64,000 bases of DNA from Dyella sedimenti (GTDB lineage Bacteria; Pseudomonadota; Gammaproteobacteria; Xanthomonadales; Rhodanobacteraceae). Positions 42,820 to 52,168 of this stretch are shown here, piece by piece. The notes beneath the pieces are model-generated. The model searched no databases. It worked only from the letters and a program-made list of their open reading frames with translations, and was not told the DNA's origin. A program made the position numbers and the translations under genes. How positions within the stretch are numbered: the first letter of the stretch is position 1; the number at the start of each line of letters is the position of its first letter. The stretch lies in NCBI RefSeq assembly GCF_022760995.1, contig NZ_JAKWJO010000001.1, positions 434,001 through 498,000 on the forward strand, written 5' to 3'.

Positions 42820-44526
42820 ATGAACGGACGCAAAGACCAGCACGACCACGGGTCACAGGGCCGTACCGAGCCCACCCTGGGCAACCTCGACAGCCTGGAC
42901 GCGCCCGCGCCGGCCGGCCAGGACGACGGCCTGCCCCGGTTCACGCTGGATCCGGAGCAGCGCCGCGCCGCGCCCCCACGGGCCGCGCGGCCTCGCGCAC
43001 GCAAGCGCGGCTGGCTGGTGCCGCTGGCGCTGCTGGTGGTGATCGGCGTGGGCACCGCCTTGTGGGTCGAGCAGGACAAGCTGCGCGGACTGGTGCCCAG
43101 CACCGAGCTGGATGGCGTGCTCGGCCGCGCCGAAACCGCCCTGCGGGAAGGCCGCCTGGACGGCAATGACGGCACCAGCGCGCGCGAGCTGTTCGAGGCG
43201 GCGCGCGCCCTGGCGCCGGACAACGACCGCGCCCGCGACGGCCTGCGCCAGGTCGGGCAGGCGGAGATCGCCCGCGCCGACGCCGCGTTGCAGGTCGGCA
43301 AGCTGGACGATGCCGACCAGGCGCTGGCCACCGCCCGCGAACTGCTCGGCGGTGGCAGCGACGTCGATCGCCTGGCCCAGGCGCTGGCCAATGCCCGCAA
43401 CGGCTCGGTGCAGACCGAGCGCCTGGTCGAGCAGGCGCAGCAGGCGCTCGACGCCGGCAAGCTCGATGGCGACGACGGCGCCGGCGCGCTGTACCGCAAG
43501 GTGCTGGCGGCCGACCCGAACAACGCCGTCGCCTCGCACGGGCTGGACAAGGTGGGCGACGCGCTGGCCGGCCAGGCGCACAAGGCGCTGGATGCCGGCG
43601 ACCACGCCGCCGCGTCGGCCCTGGTCGACCGGCTGGCCGCGCTGCTGCCCAACTACGGCGAACTGCCGGCGCTGCGCGCCGCGCTGGTGCAGGCCAGCCA
43701 GCAGGACAACAGCGCGCTGGCCGACGCCATCAAGCAGGGCCAGGACGCGCTGCGCGCCGGCCGCATCGACGGCGAGGGCGATGACACCGCGCTCGCCCGT
43801 TTCAAGGCGGCCCTGGCCATCGACCCGGACAACGCCGACGCCAAGGCGGGGCTCGGCCAGGTGGCGCAGGCGCTGGTCGTGCAGGCCAACGCGGCGCTGG
43901 ATGGCGGCGATACCGCGCATGCGCGCCAGCTGCTGGACCAGGCCGCCGCGCTGGCGCCCCATTCGGCCGAGCTGGCCGCGGCCCGCGCCCGCATCGGCGA
44001 TGCGCGCAAGAATGCCGCCGTCCAGGCGGCCGACGACATCGGCCCGGAAAACAGCGACGCCCTGCAGCATCCGCCGCTGACCCCGCAGCAGAGCGCCGCG
44101 CTGGCGCGCACCATCCAGCGGGCCGACGCCGCCGCGCGGCAGGGCAACCTGATGCTGCCGCCCGGCGACAGCGCCTACGACCTGTACCGCCAGGCGCTGG
44201 CCATGGACGGCAACAACGAAGCCGCCCGCCATGGCCTGGAAACCCTGCCCAACCTGGCCATCAGCCAGTTCAACCAGGCGCTCGCCAGCGGCAACCTCGC
44301 CACGGCGGGCAATCGCCTGGCCGATCTCGCCGACCTGTCGCCGGGGGATACCGGCCAGGCCCAGCTGCGCCAGCGCCTGGCCGCCGCCTGGATGGACCAG
44401 GCTGAGCAGCAGCTGCAGGGCGGCGACCGCGCCGGCGCGGCCCAGTCGCTGGACAGCGCGCGCAAGCTGGCCCCGGGCAATCCACGCCTGGCCGCGCTGA
44501 CGGCACGCCTGCAGTCTGGCGGCTGA
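42820..44526 (+). CDS. membrane-anchored TPR-like repeat protein of unknown function
   Basis: This 568-residue protein has a charged, Pro-rich cytoplasmic N-terminus (about 1-65), one membrane segment (about 66-84: W-L-V-P-L-A-L-L-V-V-I-G-V-G), and a helical repeat region in the periplasm. Four copies of a roughly 100-residue unit begin near residues 97, 204, 303 and 429. Each has A-x-x-A-L-x-x-G-x-L/I-D-G followed by F/Y-x-x-A-L-A-x-D-P/G-x-N-x-A-A and G-D-x-x-x-A. These look like paired TPR-like hairpins. ATG 42820 is preferred over the TTG at 42805. The short 11-nt gap to the next gene suggests co-transcription. I do not recognise its function. Confidence 0.75.
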   Translation: MNGRKDQHDHGSQGRTEPTLGNLDSLDAPAPAGQDDGLPRFTLDPEQRRAAPPRAARPRARKRGWLVPLALLVVIGVGTALWVEQDKLRGLVPSTELDGVLGRAETALREGRLDGNDGTSARELFEAARALAPDNDRARDGLRQVGQAEIARADAALQVGKLDDADQALATARELLGGGSDVDRLAQALANARNGSVQTERLVEQAQQALDAGKLDGDDGAGALYRKVLAADPNNAVASHGLDKVGDALAGQAHKALDAGDHAAASALVDRLAALLPNYGELPALRAALVQASQQDNSALADAIKQGQDALRAGRIDGEGDDTALARFKAALAIDPDNADAKAGLGQVAQALVVQANAALDGGDTAHARQLLDQAAALAPHSAELAAARARIGDARKNAAVQAADDIGPENSDALQHPPLTPQQSAALARTIQRADAAARQGNLMLPPGDSAYDLYRQALAMDGNNEAARHGLETLPNLAISQFNQALASGNLATAGNRLADLADLSPGDTGQAQLRQRLAAAWMDQAEQQLQGGDRAGAAQSLDSARKLAPGNPRLAALTARLQSGG

Positions 44527-44537
44527 GGCCGGTCCGC

Positions 44538-45380
44538 ATGTCCATCGTGGTGTTCGGGGCCAGCAGCCAGATCGGCCATTTCCTGTTGCCGCGCCTGCAC
44601 GCGCGCGGCGAGAGCGTATGCGCGCTCAGCCGGCGCGGGCGCGCGGATACGCCCGGCGTACGCTGGGTGCGCGGCGAACTGCCGGACCGCATGCCCGACC
44701 TGGGCCGGCCGCTGGCGGTGATCAGCTTCGGCCCGCTGCTGGCCTTCGCCCGGTGGCTGGACGCCATCCCGCTGTCGCCCGGCACCCGGGTGATCGCCAC
44801 CAGCTCGATGAGCGCCGAATCCAAGCAGGCCTCGGCCGTGCCCGCCGAACGCGCGCTGTCGCAATCCCTGCGGGACGGGGAAGCGGCTCTGGCCGCCGCC
44901 TGCGAGCGCCAGGGCGCGTTGTGGACGGTGTTCCGCCCCACCCTGATCTATGGGGCCGGCCTGGACAAGAGCCTCACCCCGATCGCCCGCCGCGCGATGC
45001 GGTTGCGCATCTTTCCGCTGCCGGCGGGGCGCGGCCTGCGGCAGCCGGTGCACGCCGACGATATCGCCGTGGCGGTGGTGGCCGCGCTGGACCATCCCGA
45101 AGCGGCCGGCCGCGTGCTGCCGCTGGGCGGCGGCGAGCGGATCACCGCCGGCGAGATGTTCGCCCGCGTGCGCCGCAGCCTGCCGGTGTCCACGCTGCCG
45201 GTACCGATTCCCGCGACGGTGCTGCGACTGAGTCGCCGCCTGGTGCCGCGCCTGCAGGGCCCACTGACCCGGCTGGAAGCCGACCTGGTCGCCGACAACA
45301 CCGAACTGGAACGGCTGCTGGGCATCGCCCCCCGGCCATTCCACCCCGACGCCGCCTGCTGGACACCCGCATCCCTGTAG
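44538..45380 (+). CDS. NAD(P)-binding epimerase/dehydratase-like protein
   Basis: This 280-residue extended SDR has the nucleotide-binding start V-V-F-G-A-S-S-Q-I-G (a variant of G-x-x-G-x-x-G), T-S-S-M-S-A in place of the usual catalytic Ser region, and F-R-P-T-L-I-Y-G-A-G with the F-R-P-x-x-x-Y-G motif of NAD-dependent epimerases. Q-P-V-H-A-D-D-I-A is typical of the family. The Tyr-x-x-x-Lys pair is not evident, so it may be a binding rather than catalytic protein. The gap from the upstream gene is 11 nt, so an operon is likely. Substrate is unknown. Confidence 0.78.
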   Translation: MSIVVFGASSQIGHFLLPRLHARGESVCALSRRGRADTPGVRWVRGELPDRMPDLGRPLAVISFGPLLAFARWLDAIPLSPGTRVIATSSMSAESKQASAVPAERALSQSLRDGEAALAAACERQGALWTVFRPTLIYGAGLDKSLTPIARRAMRLRIFPLPAGRGLRQPVHADDIAVAVVAALDHPEAAGRVLPLGGGERITAGEMFARVRRSLPVSTLPVPIPATVLRLSRRLVPRLQGPLTRLEADLVADNTELERLLGIAPRPFHPDAACWTPASL

Positions 45381-45386
45381 ACGCTG

Positions 45387-45456
45387 TTGTAGGAGCGCAC
45401 CCAGTGCGCGACCGCCGCGCCGGGCAATAGGCCGGTCGCGCACTGCGCTCCTACAA
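45387..45456. repeat. REP pair (GTAGGAGCGCACCC variant)
   Basis: The left arm (45387-45414) contains GTAGGAGCGCACCCAGTGCG and the right arm (45433-45456) is its inverted copy lacking four bases (GGGT). It lies in the gap before mrcB. Confidence 0.8.
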
Positions 45457-45593
45457 TGAGTGAGGTGAGTGCGAGGCCCTCTGGCCGCCTGCTGGTGGCC
45501 TCCTCCCCGCCACAAACCGCGGCCCGTGTTCAGATGCCCGCCGGTCGGCAGGCCCTATGATCGCCCTGCCTTCCTGTTCAGGATTCTTCCTCC

Positions 45594-47921
45594 TTGGCCT
45601 TCTTGACCCGTTTCCGTTCGTTCGCCGGTGCCGTCTGGCCCTGGGTGCGCATCCCGTTCTGGGTCTGCATGGGTCTGCTGTTCGGCTTCGTGCTGCCCTA
45701 CACGCTGGTGCTCGACAAGCGCGTGCAGGAGCGCTTCAACGACCTGGTGTTCGCGGTGCCCACCCGCGTCTACGCGCGGCCGCTGCCGCTTTCACCCGGC
45801 GAGCCGATGACCCCGGCCGCGCTGGAGCTGGAGCTGACCTTCGCCGGCTACGGCAACGACGGCCACGGCCAGGTGGCCGGCACCTGGGCCAAGGACAATG
45901 GCGCCTACGTGATCGCCTCGCGCGGCTACGCCGGTCCGGACGGCGGCGAGCTGCCCAAGCGCATCCGCGTGGCGCTGGGCAAGGGGCAGGTGGCCAGCGT
46001 CAAGGACCTGGGCAGCGGCAAGCCGCTGGAACTGGCCCACCTCGATCCCGCGCGGATCGCCACCGTGTACGGCGCGCAGCAGGAGGAGCGGCGCATCGTG
46101 CGCCTGGGCGACGTGCCCCCGCTGCTGATCGCCGGCCTGCAGGCGGTAGAGGACCGCGACTTCAAGCACCACTTCGGCATCGACCTGACCGCCATCGCGC
46201 GCGCCTCGTTCGCCAACCTGCGCGCGGGCCACACGGTGCAGGGCGGCTCCACCTTGACCCAGCAGCTGGTGCGCAACCTGTTCCTCGACCGCGAGCAGAA
46301 CTTCACGCGCAAGTTCAACGAAGCGCTGATGTCGATCCTGATCGAGGCCCACTACGACAAGAGCCGCATCCTGGAGGCCTACGTCAACGAGGTGTTCCTC
46401 GGCCAGCAGGGCAGCCAGGCCGTGCACGGCTTCGCCGCCGCGTCGGAGTTCTACTTCGGCCGCCGCATGGAGGACCTCAAGCCGCAGGAGATGGCGCTGC
46501 TGATCGGCATGGTGAAGGGGCCGAGCTACTACGACCCGCGCCGCTACCCGGACCGCGCGCTGTCGCGGCGCAACCTGGTGCTGGACCAGTTCGCCGAGAC
46601 CGGCCTGATCGGCCCCGACCAGGCGGCGGCCTACAAGGCCTCGCCGCTGGGCATCGCCGGCAACGGACAGTTGCCGCACAACCGCTTCCCGGCCTTCATG
46701 CAGCTGGTGCGCGCGCAGATCACCAGCGACTTCGACGACGAAACGCTGTCCAAGGGCAACCTCGGCATCTTCACCACGCTCGATCCCGCCGCCCAGCTGT
46801 ACGCCGAGCAGGCCATCACCGCCACCGCGGGCAGCCTCGGCAAGCGCGGCCAGGCGGCCCAGGCCGCGGCGGTGGTGACCGAGGCGCAGACCGGCGCCGT
46901 GCTCGCCATCGTGGGCAGCAAGGAGCCAGGCGACCAGGGCTTCAACCGCGCGCTCGATGCGCGGCGCCCGATCGGCTCGCTGGTCAAGCCGCTGGTGTAC
47001 CTGGTGGCGCTGGCCAATCCCGAGCGATGGAACCTGGGCAGTCCGGTGGAGGATTCGCCGATCAGCCTGCGCCAGCCCGACGGCAGCTACTGGACGCCCA
47101 AGAACGACGAGGGCGACGTGCACGGCTCGGTGCCGATGATCGATGGCCTGGTGCATTCGTGGAACCTGGCCACCATCAACCTCGGCATGAACGTGGGCGT
47201 GGCGCGCATCAAGGCGTTCCTCGAATCGTTCGGTCTCACCGACGTCAACCCGAGTCCGTCGTTGCTGATCGGCGCGGAGGATCTCTCGCCGCTGCAGGCC
47301 ACCCAGCTCTACCAGTACATCGCCGCCGACGGCCACGCCCTGCCGCTGGTGGCGGTGCGCGGCGTGGTCGACGGCAACGGCCAGACCATCAAGCGCTACG
47401 AGGTCAAGACCGGCCCGGGCGAATACCAGAGCGCGGTGCGGCTGGTAACCTGGGCCATGCAACAGGTGGCGCGCTCGGGCACGGCGGCCTCGATCGGCAG
47501 CTCGGGCCTGGCCTACCTCAACGCGGCGGGCAAGACCGGCACCAGCAACGACATGCGCGACAGCTGGTTCGCCGGCTTTACCGGCGACCATCTCGCGGTG
47601 TTCTGGATGGGCCGCGACGACAACAAGCCCAGCGGCCTGTATGGCGCCACCGGCAGCCTGCGCGCCTGGCAGGAACTGTTCCGCAAGCTGCCCACGCGGC
47701 CACTGTCGGCAGCGCCGGGGCAGGGGCTGGAAATGGCCTGGGTCAATCCCGCCGACGGCAAGCGTTCGGAGGAAGGCTGCGAGGGAGCGCGCCAGCTGCC
47801 GGTCGTCGCCGGTACACTTGCACAGGATGCCGAAGGCTGTTTCTGGCAACGCGTCGGCAATTTCTTCAGCGGCGGTGATGCGTCCCCCGCGCCAGTCCCC
47901 ACGGTTCCAGCACGAGATTGA
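45594..47921 (+). CDS. mrcB: penicillin-binding protein 1B (bifunctional transglycosylase/transpeptidase)
   Basis: This 775-residue class A PBP has a cytoplasmic/membrane N-terminus (membrane segment about 20-40), a UvrB-like domain 2 region (about 60-150), a GT51 transglycosylase (E-D-R-D-F-x-x-H-x-G, G-G-S-T-L-T-Q-Q-L-V-K-like motif with V-R-N, around 180-240) and a transpeptidase (S-x-x-K in I-G-S-L-V-K-P, K-T-G in A-G-K-T-G-T-S). It polymerises and cross-links peptidoglycan. Start TTG 45594 is taken because TATGAT (45555-45560) leaves a leader of about 27 nt; a second TTG at 45603 is equally possible. The 3-nt gap to the next gene suggests co-transcription with the TPR lipoprotein. Confidence 0.93.
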   Translation: MAFLTRFRSFAGAVWPWVRIPFWVCMGLLFGFVLPYTLVLDKRVQERFNDLVFAVPTRVYARPLPLSPGEPMTPAALELELTFAGYGNDGHGQVAGTWAKDNGAYVIASRGYAGPDGGELPKRIRVALGKGQVASVKDLGSGKPLELAHLDPARIATVYGAQQEERRIVRLGDVPPLLIAGLQAVEDRDFKHHFGIDLTAIARASFANLRAGHTVQGGSTLTQQLVRNLFLDREQNFTRKFNEALMSILIEAHYDKSRILEAYVNEVFLGQQGSQAVHGFAAASEFYFGRRMEDLKPQEMALLIGMVKGPSYYDPRRYPDRALSRRNLVLDQFAETGLIGPDQAAAYKASPLGIAGNGQLPHNRFPAFMQLVRAQITSDFDDETLSKGNLGIFTTLDPAAQLYAEQAITATAGSLGKRGQAAQAAAVVTEAQTGAVLAIVGSKEPGDQGFNRALDARRPIGSLVKPLVYLVALANPERWNLGSPVEDSPISLRQPDGSYWTPKNDEGDVHGSVPMIDGLVHSWNLATINLGMNVGVARIKAFLESFGLTDVNPSPSLLIGAEDLSPLQATQLYQYIAADGHALPLVAVRGVVDGNGQTIKRYEVKTGPGEYQSAVRLVTWAMQQVARSGTAASIGSSGLAYLNAAGKTGTSNDMRDSWFAGFTGDHLAVFWMGRDDNKPSGLYGATGSLRAWQELFRKLPTRPLSAAPGQGLEMAWVNPADGKRSEEGCEGARQLPVVAGTLAQDAEGCFWQRVGNFFSGGDASPAPVPTVPARD

Positions 47922-47924
47922 TCC

Positions 47925-48458
47925 ATGTTGCGTCGTAGCCTCCGTCTTTCCGCTCTTCCCGCCACTTTCGCCGCCGTCTTGCTGGCCGCATGCAGCCAGC
48001 CCAGCGCGCCTTCGGCGCAGGCCACCCGTCCCACGCTGTCCGATGACCAGATGCTGGCCGCGATCCATGCCGCGGGTGCCAAGGAGAAGTCCGCCATCGA
48101 CGTGAACCCGCTGCGCGACCCCGGCGTGGCCGCGCTGCAGGACGCCGCCGACGGCGACGTGCGCACCGGCAAGTACCAGGACGCGGCCAGCAAGCTCGAC
48201 CAGGCCTTGAAGATCAGCCCCGATTCGCCGGACCTGTTGCAGGACCGTGCCGAGCTGGCCATCCACCTGAAGGACTACGTCCACGCCGAGCAACTCGCGC
48301 GCCGCTCGTGGGAACTGGGCCCGAAGCTGGGGCCGCTGTGCGCGCGCAACTGGCAGACCATCGCCGAACTGCGCCAGCACGCGGGCGACGATGCCGGCGC
48401 AGCCAACGCCGACAAATCGGTGGCGCAGTGCCACTTCGAGGGGCTGCAGCGCTACTGA
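47925..48458 (+). CDS. TPR lipoprotein, putative PBP1b activator (LpoP-like)
   Basis: This 177-residue protein has a lipoprotein signal ending L-L-A-A-C (Cys23). An acidic linker leads into a TPR-like helical domain (about 70-165) with A-A-S-K-L-D-Q-A-L-K-I-S-P-D-S-P-D and A-E-Q-L-A-R-R-S-W-E-L-G-P. It begins 3 nt after the mrcB stop. In Pseudomonas, LpoP is a TPR lipoprotein encoded beside the PBP1b gene that stimulates its synthesis activity. Position and architecture therefore support the same role here. Direct sequence similarity to LpoP is not claimed. Confidence 0.78.
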   Translation: MLRRSLRLSALPATFAAVLLAACSQPSAPSAQATRPTLSDDQMLAAIHAAGAKEKSAIDVNPLRDPGVAALQDAADGDVRTGKYQDAASKLDQALKISPDSPDLLQDRAELAIHLKDYVHAEQLARRSWELGPKLGPLCARNWQTIAELRQHAGDDAGAANADKSVAQCHFEGLQRY

Positions 48459-48481
48459 GCCCGGCCACCGGCCCTGCCGGT

Positions 48482-48654
48482 CGTAGGAGCGCACCCAGTG
48501 CGCGACAAGGCGCGGAGCGTGAGGCGCGGCGGTCGCGCACTGGGTGCGCTCCTACAGACGCCTCCGCCTGCTGGCTTCAGGTGCCCACCAGCAAAACAGT
48601 GCTACCGAGCCCGGCCACCAGTCTGCTGTTGTGGGAGCGCACCCTGTGCGCGAC
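48482..48654. repeat. REP cluster: one inverted pair plus a single copy
   Basis: An inverted pair of the GTAGGAGCGCACCCAGTG variant spans 48482-48506 and 48532-48556. A single GTGGGAGCGCACCCTGTG variant follows at 48630-48654. They fill the gap between the lipoprotein gene and the XRE regulator gene. Confidence 0.8.
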
Positions 48655-48699
48655 ACGGCGCGGAGCGCCGAGCGGTATGGGCATCCTCGCCCGATGGTC

Positions 48700-49107
48700 T
48701 TAGCTATCCGCCAACAGCTGCACCAGCGCGTTGCGGCGGCGGGCGTTGAGCTTGCGCATGGCGGCCACCACGGCCCGTTCCTGCGGCGAGAGCGTCTTGT
48801 AGGCGCCGCCGGGCTCGCGCACCTGCCCGCTGGATGGCAGCCGGCCCAGCAGCAGCCAGTCCAGGCTGCATTCCAGCTCCTCGGCCAGCTCCAGCAGGCG
48901 GCCGACCTCCGGCACGGTGCGGCCGTGCAGCCATTGGCGGGTAGCCTCGGGCGATATGCCGAAGCGCGTGGCGAGGGCGCGGCTGCGTGCCCGGCCCTCG
49001 GGAATGTCCGCCGCGTCGCATGCTTGCTGTAGGCGGTCAGCGAATCCCGCGTAAGGGCTGGTTGGTTTTGTCGTAGGCAAGTCAAACCTTGCTTTGCCGG
49101 GCCCCAT
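48700..49107 (-). CDS. XRE/CI-type helix-turn-helix regulator
   Basis: This is a 135-residue protein. Residues about 20-80 form an XRE-like domain (F-A-D-R-L-Q-Q-A, R-A-L-A-T-R-F-G-I-S-P-E-A-T-R-Q-W-L-H-G, L-A-E-E-L-E-C-S-L-D-W-L-L-L-G) like those of phage repressors and related regulators. A helical tail follows (L-S-P-Q-E-R-A-V-V-A-A-M). Start ATG 49107 is used; a TTG at 49080 with AAGG six bases upstream is an alternative. The gene is divergent from the TonB-dependent receptor gene, and an operator-like palindrome lies between them. Confidence 0.78.
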   Translation of the reverse strand: MGPGKARFDLPTTKPTSPYAGFADRLQQACDAADIPEGRARSRALATRFGISPEATRQWLHGRTVPEVGRLLELAEELECSLDWLLLGRLPSSGQVREPGGAYKTLSPQERAVVAAMRKLNARRRNALVQLLADS

Positions 49108-49144
49108 TGCCAAGCCATTCTTGGGATTTTGGTGGCCATGAAAA

Positions 49145-49159
49145 CCAAGTTTGACTTGG
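49145..49159. promoter_or_regulatory. operator-like palindrome between the XRE regulator and TonB receptor genes
   Basis: CCAAGT-TTG-ACTTGG is a perfect 6-bp inverted repeat with a 3-nt centre. A similar sequence in inverted orientation, CAAGTCAAAC, lies at 49078-49087 near the start of the regulator gene. The pair suggests two binding sites for the adjacent XRE protein. Binding is inferred. Confidence 0.5.
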
Positions 49160-49291
49160 AACATGGCTTTTGTTTGTTTCTCCTGGACGGCGTCGAACGC
49201 GACGTCGCGGCGCCTTGCGCGCCGGCCAGCCCACCGTGCGGCAAGCCTGCCGCCGGCCGCCATGTCCACCATCAGGGGAGCAGACCCACCC

Positions 49292-52168
49292 ATGACCCAT
49301 GCCATTCCGCAGTGCCATGCCCGCCGTTCCGCCCGCGCCTTCGCCTCGCTGGGCCTATGCATCGCCGCAGGCCTGTCGCCCGCCGTGGCGATGGCCGGTC
49401 CGCAGGAATCCCGCGAGGAGGCCGAATCGCAGGAGGGCGACGCCCGCCAGCGCGACGCCAAGCGGATGGAAACCGTCACCGTCACCGGCTCGCTGATCCC
49501 GCAGGTGGAGGTGGAGACCGCCGCGCCGCTGATCACCATTACCGCCGACACCTTGAAGGCGCGCGGCTTCGCCTCCGTGGCCGACGCGCTCAAGCAGTCC
49601 TCGTTCGCCAGCGGCAGCGTGCAGGGCTCGCAGACCTCCGCCTCGTTCACCCAGGGCGCCGAGACGCTGAGCCTGTTCGGCATGCCGCCGGGCTTCACCA
49701 AGTACCTGATCGATGGCCGCCCGATGGGCAACTTCCCGGCGCTCTACAACGGACGCGACGTGTTCAACAATCTCTCGGGCATCCCGATGCAACTGGTGGA
49801 CCGCATCGAGATCCTGCCCGGCGCGCAATCCTCGCTGTACGGCTCGGACGCGATCGCGGGCGTGGTCAACATCATCCTCAAGAAGAAGGTGGAAGCGCCC
49901 AGCGTCGACGTGCGCTACGGCTTCTACCAGGCCGGCGGCGGCGCCAGCCGGCGGCTGAGCTACAGCGACGGCTTCAACCGTGGCCGCTTCAACCTGATGG
50001 GCGGCGTGCAGTACGAGAAGATCGATCCGATCTGGGGCTACGACCGGCCGCTCACCTCGACCCGCTACCAGCACGGCACCAGCCCGGCGCGCGCCAGCGG
50101 CGACTACATGCTGGCCAGCGGCACCACCGGCCGCTACATCAACGTGGACCGCGTGGACGACAGCGCCTGCAGCCGCGTCGCCGGCCAGTACGCCGGCACC
50201 ACCATGCTGGCATCGCATCCGACCAACGGCACCTATTGCGGCTCGCTCGATTCGCCGGGCTACCGCACCCTCTCCAACGGCAAGGAGAGTGCGCAGGCCT
50301 ATACGCACGCCACCTACGACGCCAGCGACAACGTGCGGTTCTACGGCGACCTGCTCTACAACTACGACGAGACGCGCTTCGCCAGCGGCTCGGGCTATAC
50401 CTGGTGGGGTACCAGCAGCAAATGGGGGTATTACTACGACCCCAATCTGCAGGACTACGTGCAGATGCAGCGCATCTTCGCGCCCGAGGACATGGGCGGC
50501 TATCGCTCGATCATGAATAAGTACACCGAGAACGCCTACATGCTGGCCCTGGGCGCGCAGGGCCGGCTGGGCGCGACCGAGTGGGACTACGACCTGGGCT
50601 TCACCCATTCCGACGACCAGCTCACCCAGCGCGGCTTCGCGCGCTGGGCCGATGCCATCAACGACTACTTCGAGCAACATGTGCTCGGCCCCGACCTTGG
50701 CCCGGACCCGCGCGGGCGCGGCTATTCCACCTACGCGCCGGACTACGCGGCGTTCTACGAGCCGATGTCGGTGGAGGATTTTCGCAGCTTCACTGGCTTC
50801 ACCCGCAGCCATAGCAAGACCTGGGATAACCTGCTGCGCGGCCAGCTCACCAATGCCTCGCTGTTCGCGTTGCCCGGCGGCGATGCCGGCCTTGCCGCAG
50901 TGGTGGAAGGCGGCAACCAGGGCTGGGACTACACGCCTGATGCGCGCCTGATGAATGGTGGCGTGTGGGGCACCACCGCCGTGCAGGGCGCGGGCCATCG
51001 CTCGCGCTATGCCGGCACGCTGGAACTGCGTGCGCCAGTGCTCAAGCAGGTCACCGTCGATCTCTCCGGCCGCTATGACGACTACAAGGTGAACGGCAAG
51101 CAGATCGACAAGGCGACCTGGAACCTGGGCCTGGAATACCGCCCGTTCGACACCCTGCTGCTGCGCGGCAAGCTGGGCACGGCGTTCAAGGCACCCAGCC
51201 TGTCGGATCAGTTCCAGGGCCTGAGCGGCGCCTACAGCCGCGTGGTCGACTACTACAACTGCGCCGTGCTGGGCTATCGCGGCGCCAACATCGACAGCTG
51301 CCCGGCGCGCTACGGCAACGTGCAGTACTTCAGCCAGCAGGAGGGCAACCCGGCGCTCAAGCCGATCCGCGCCAAGGCATGGAGCTACGGCGTGGTGTGG
51401 TCGCCGCTGGCGCGCATGTCGGTGAGCCTGGACTACCTGCACTGGAACGTGCGCGGCGAGGTGCAGACGCAGAGCGCCGACTCCCTGTCCAACGACGAGA
51501 TGCTGTGCCGGCTGGGCGAGCGCGACATCCACTCGCCCTCGTGCGTGGCGGCGCTGTCGCAGATCACCCGCGGCGTGGGCGTGGCCGACGACGGCACCAT
51601 TGGCGCCATCAGCCGCATCTACCGGCCCAAGGTCAACGTCGCCCGCCGCGTCACCAACGCACTGGTGGCCGATGCACGCTACGGCGTCGGCCTGGGCGCC
51701 TGGGGCGACCTGTCGCTCAACGCCTCCTACAGCAACATGCTCAAGCACCGCTACCAGCCCTACACCGGCGATCCGATGATCGACCTGCTGCGCGATCCCA
51801 CCTGGAGCACGGAGTTCAAGACCCGCACCAATGCCTCGGCCACCTGGAGCGCCGGCCGCTGGGCCAGCACGCTGTACGTCAACCGCTACGGCAAGTCGCC
51901 CAACTACCTGGCCCAGAACAACGGCTACGACTATCCGGGCGCCGGCACGCTGGCGCCGTGGATCCGCTACAACGCGAGCGTGTCCTTCCAACCGGTGCCG
52001 AGCCTGCAGCTCGCGCTGCAGGTCAACAACCTGTTCAACACGATGCCGCCGAAGGACGGCAGCTATCCCGGCACGTCCGGCGCTCCGTACAACTCGTCCA
52101 ACTACGACGTGTACGGCCGCGCCTACTACCTGCAGGCCACCTATCGTTTCGGCGAACGCAAGTCCTGA
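49292..52168 (+). CDS. TonB-dependent outer-membrane receptor
   Basis: This is a 958-residue protein. A signal peptide (about 1-35, ending A-V-A-M-A) precedes a TonB-box-like segment (M-E-T-V-T-V-T-G-S) and the plug domain, with L-Q-Q-like S-V-A-D-A-L-K-Q and R-I-E-I-L-P-G-A-Q-S-S-L-Y-G-S-D-A-I-A-G-V-V-N before the 22-strand barrel. The receptor imports an unknown ligand (siderophore, sugar or peptide) using TonB energy. ATG 49292 is chosen over the ATG at 49262 because the signal peptide begins there; GGGGAG is 12 nt upstream. Regulation by the divergent XRE protein is likely from position. Confidence 0.9.
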   Translation: MTHAIPQCHARRSARAFASLGLCIAAGLSPAVAMAGPQESREEAESQEGDARQRDAKRMETVTVTGSLIPQVEVETAAPLITITADTLKARGFASVADALKQSSFASGSVQGSQTSASFTQGAETLSLFGMPPGFTKYLIDGRPMGNFPALYNGRDVFNNLSGIPMQLVDRIEILPGAQSSLYGSDAIAGVVNIILKKKVEAPSVDVRYGFYQAGGGASRRLSYSDGFNRGRFNLMGGVQYEKIDPIWGYDRPLTSTRYQHGTSPARASGDYMLASGTTGRYINVDRVDDSACSRVAGQYAGTTMLASHPTNGTYCGSLDSPGYRTLSNGKESAQAYTHATYDASDNVRFYGDLLYNYDETRFASGSGYTWWGTSSKWGYYYDPNLQDYVQMQRIFAPEDMGGYRSIMNKYTENAYMLALGAQGRLGATEWDYDLGFTHSDDQLTQRGFARWADAINDYFEQHVLGPDLGPDPRGRGYSTYAPDYAAFYEPMSVEDFRSFTGFTRSHSKTWDNLLRGQLTNASLFALPGGDAGLAAVVEGGNQGWDYTPDARLMNGGVWGTTAVQGAGHRSRYAGTLELRAPVLKQVTVDLSGRYDDYKVNGKQIDKATWNLGLEYRPFDTLLLRGKLGTAFKAPSLSDQFQGLSGAYSRVVDYYNCAVLGYRGANIDSCPARYGNVQYFSQQEGNPALKPIRAKAWSYGVVWSPLARMSVSLDYLHWNVRGEVQTQSADSLSNDEMLCRLGERDIHSPSCVAALSQITRGVGVADDGTIGAISRIYRPKVNVARRVTNALVADARYGVGLGAWGDLSLNASYSNMLKHRYQPYTGDPMIDLLRDPTWSTEFKTRTNASATWSAGRWASTLYVNRYGKSPNYLAQNNGYDYPGAGTLAPWIRYNASVSFQPVPSLQLALQVNNLFNTMPPKDGSYPGTSGAPYNSSNYDVYGRAYYLQATYRFGERKS

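Noticed and set aside
16004..48654. CRISPR array, because of many short repeats.
   Set aside because: The repeats are palindromic, scattered and not separated by uniform spacers; no cas gene is present.
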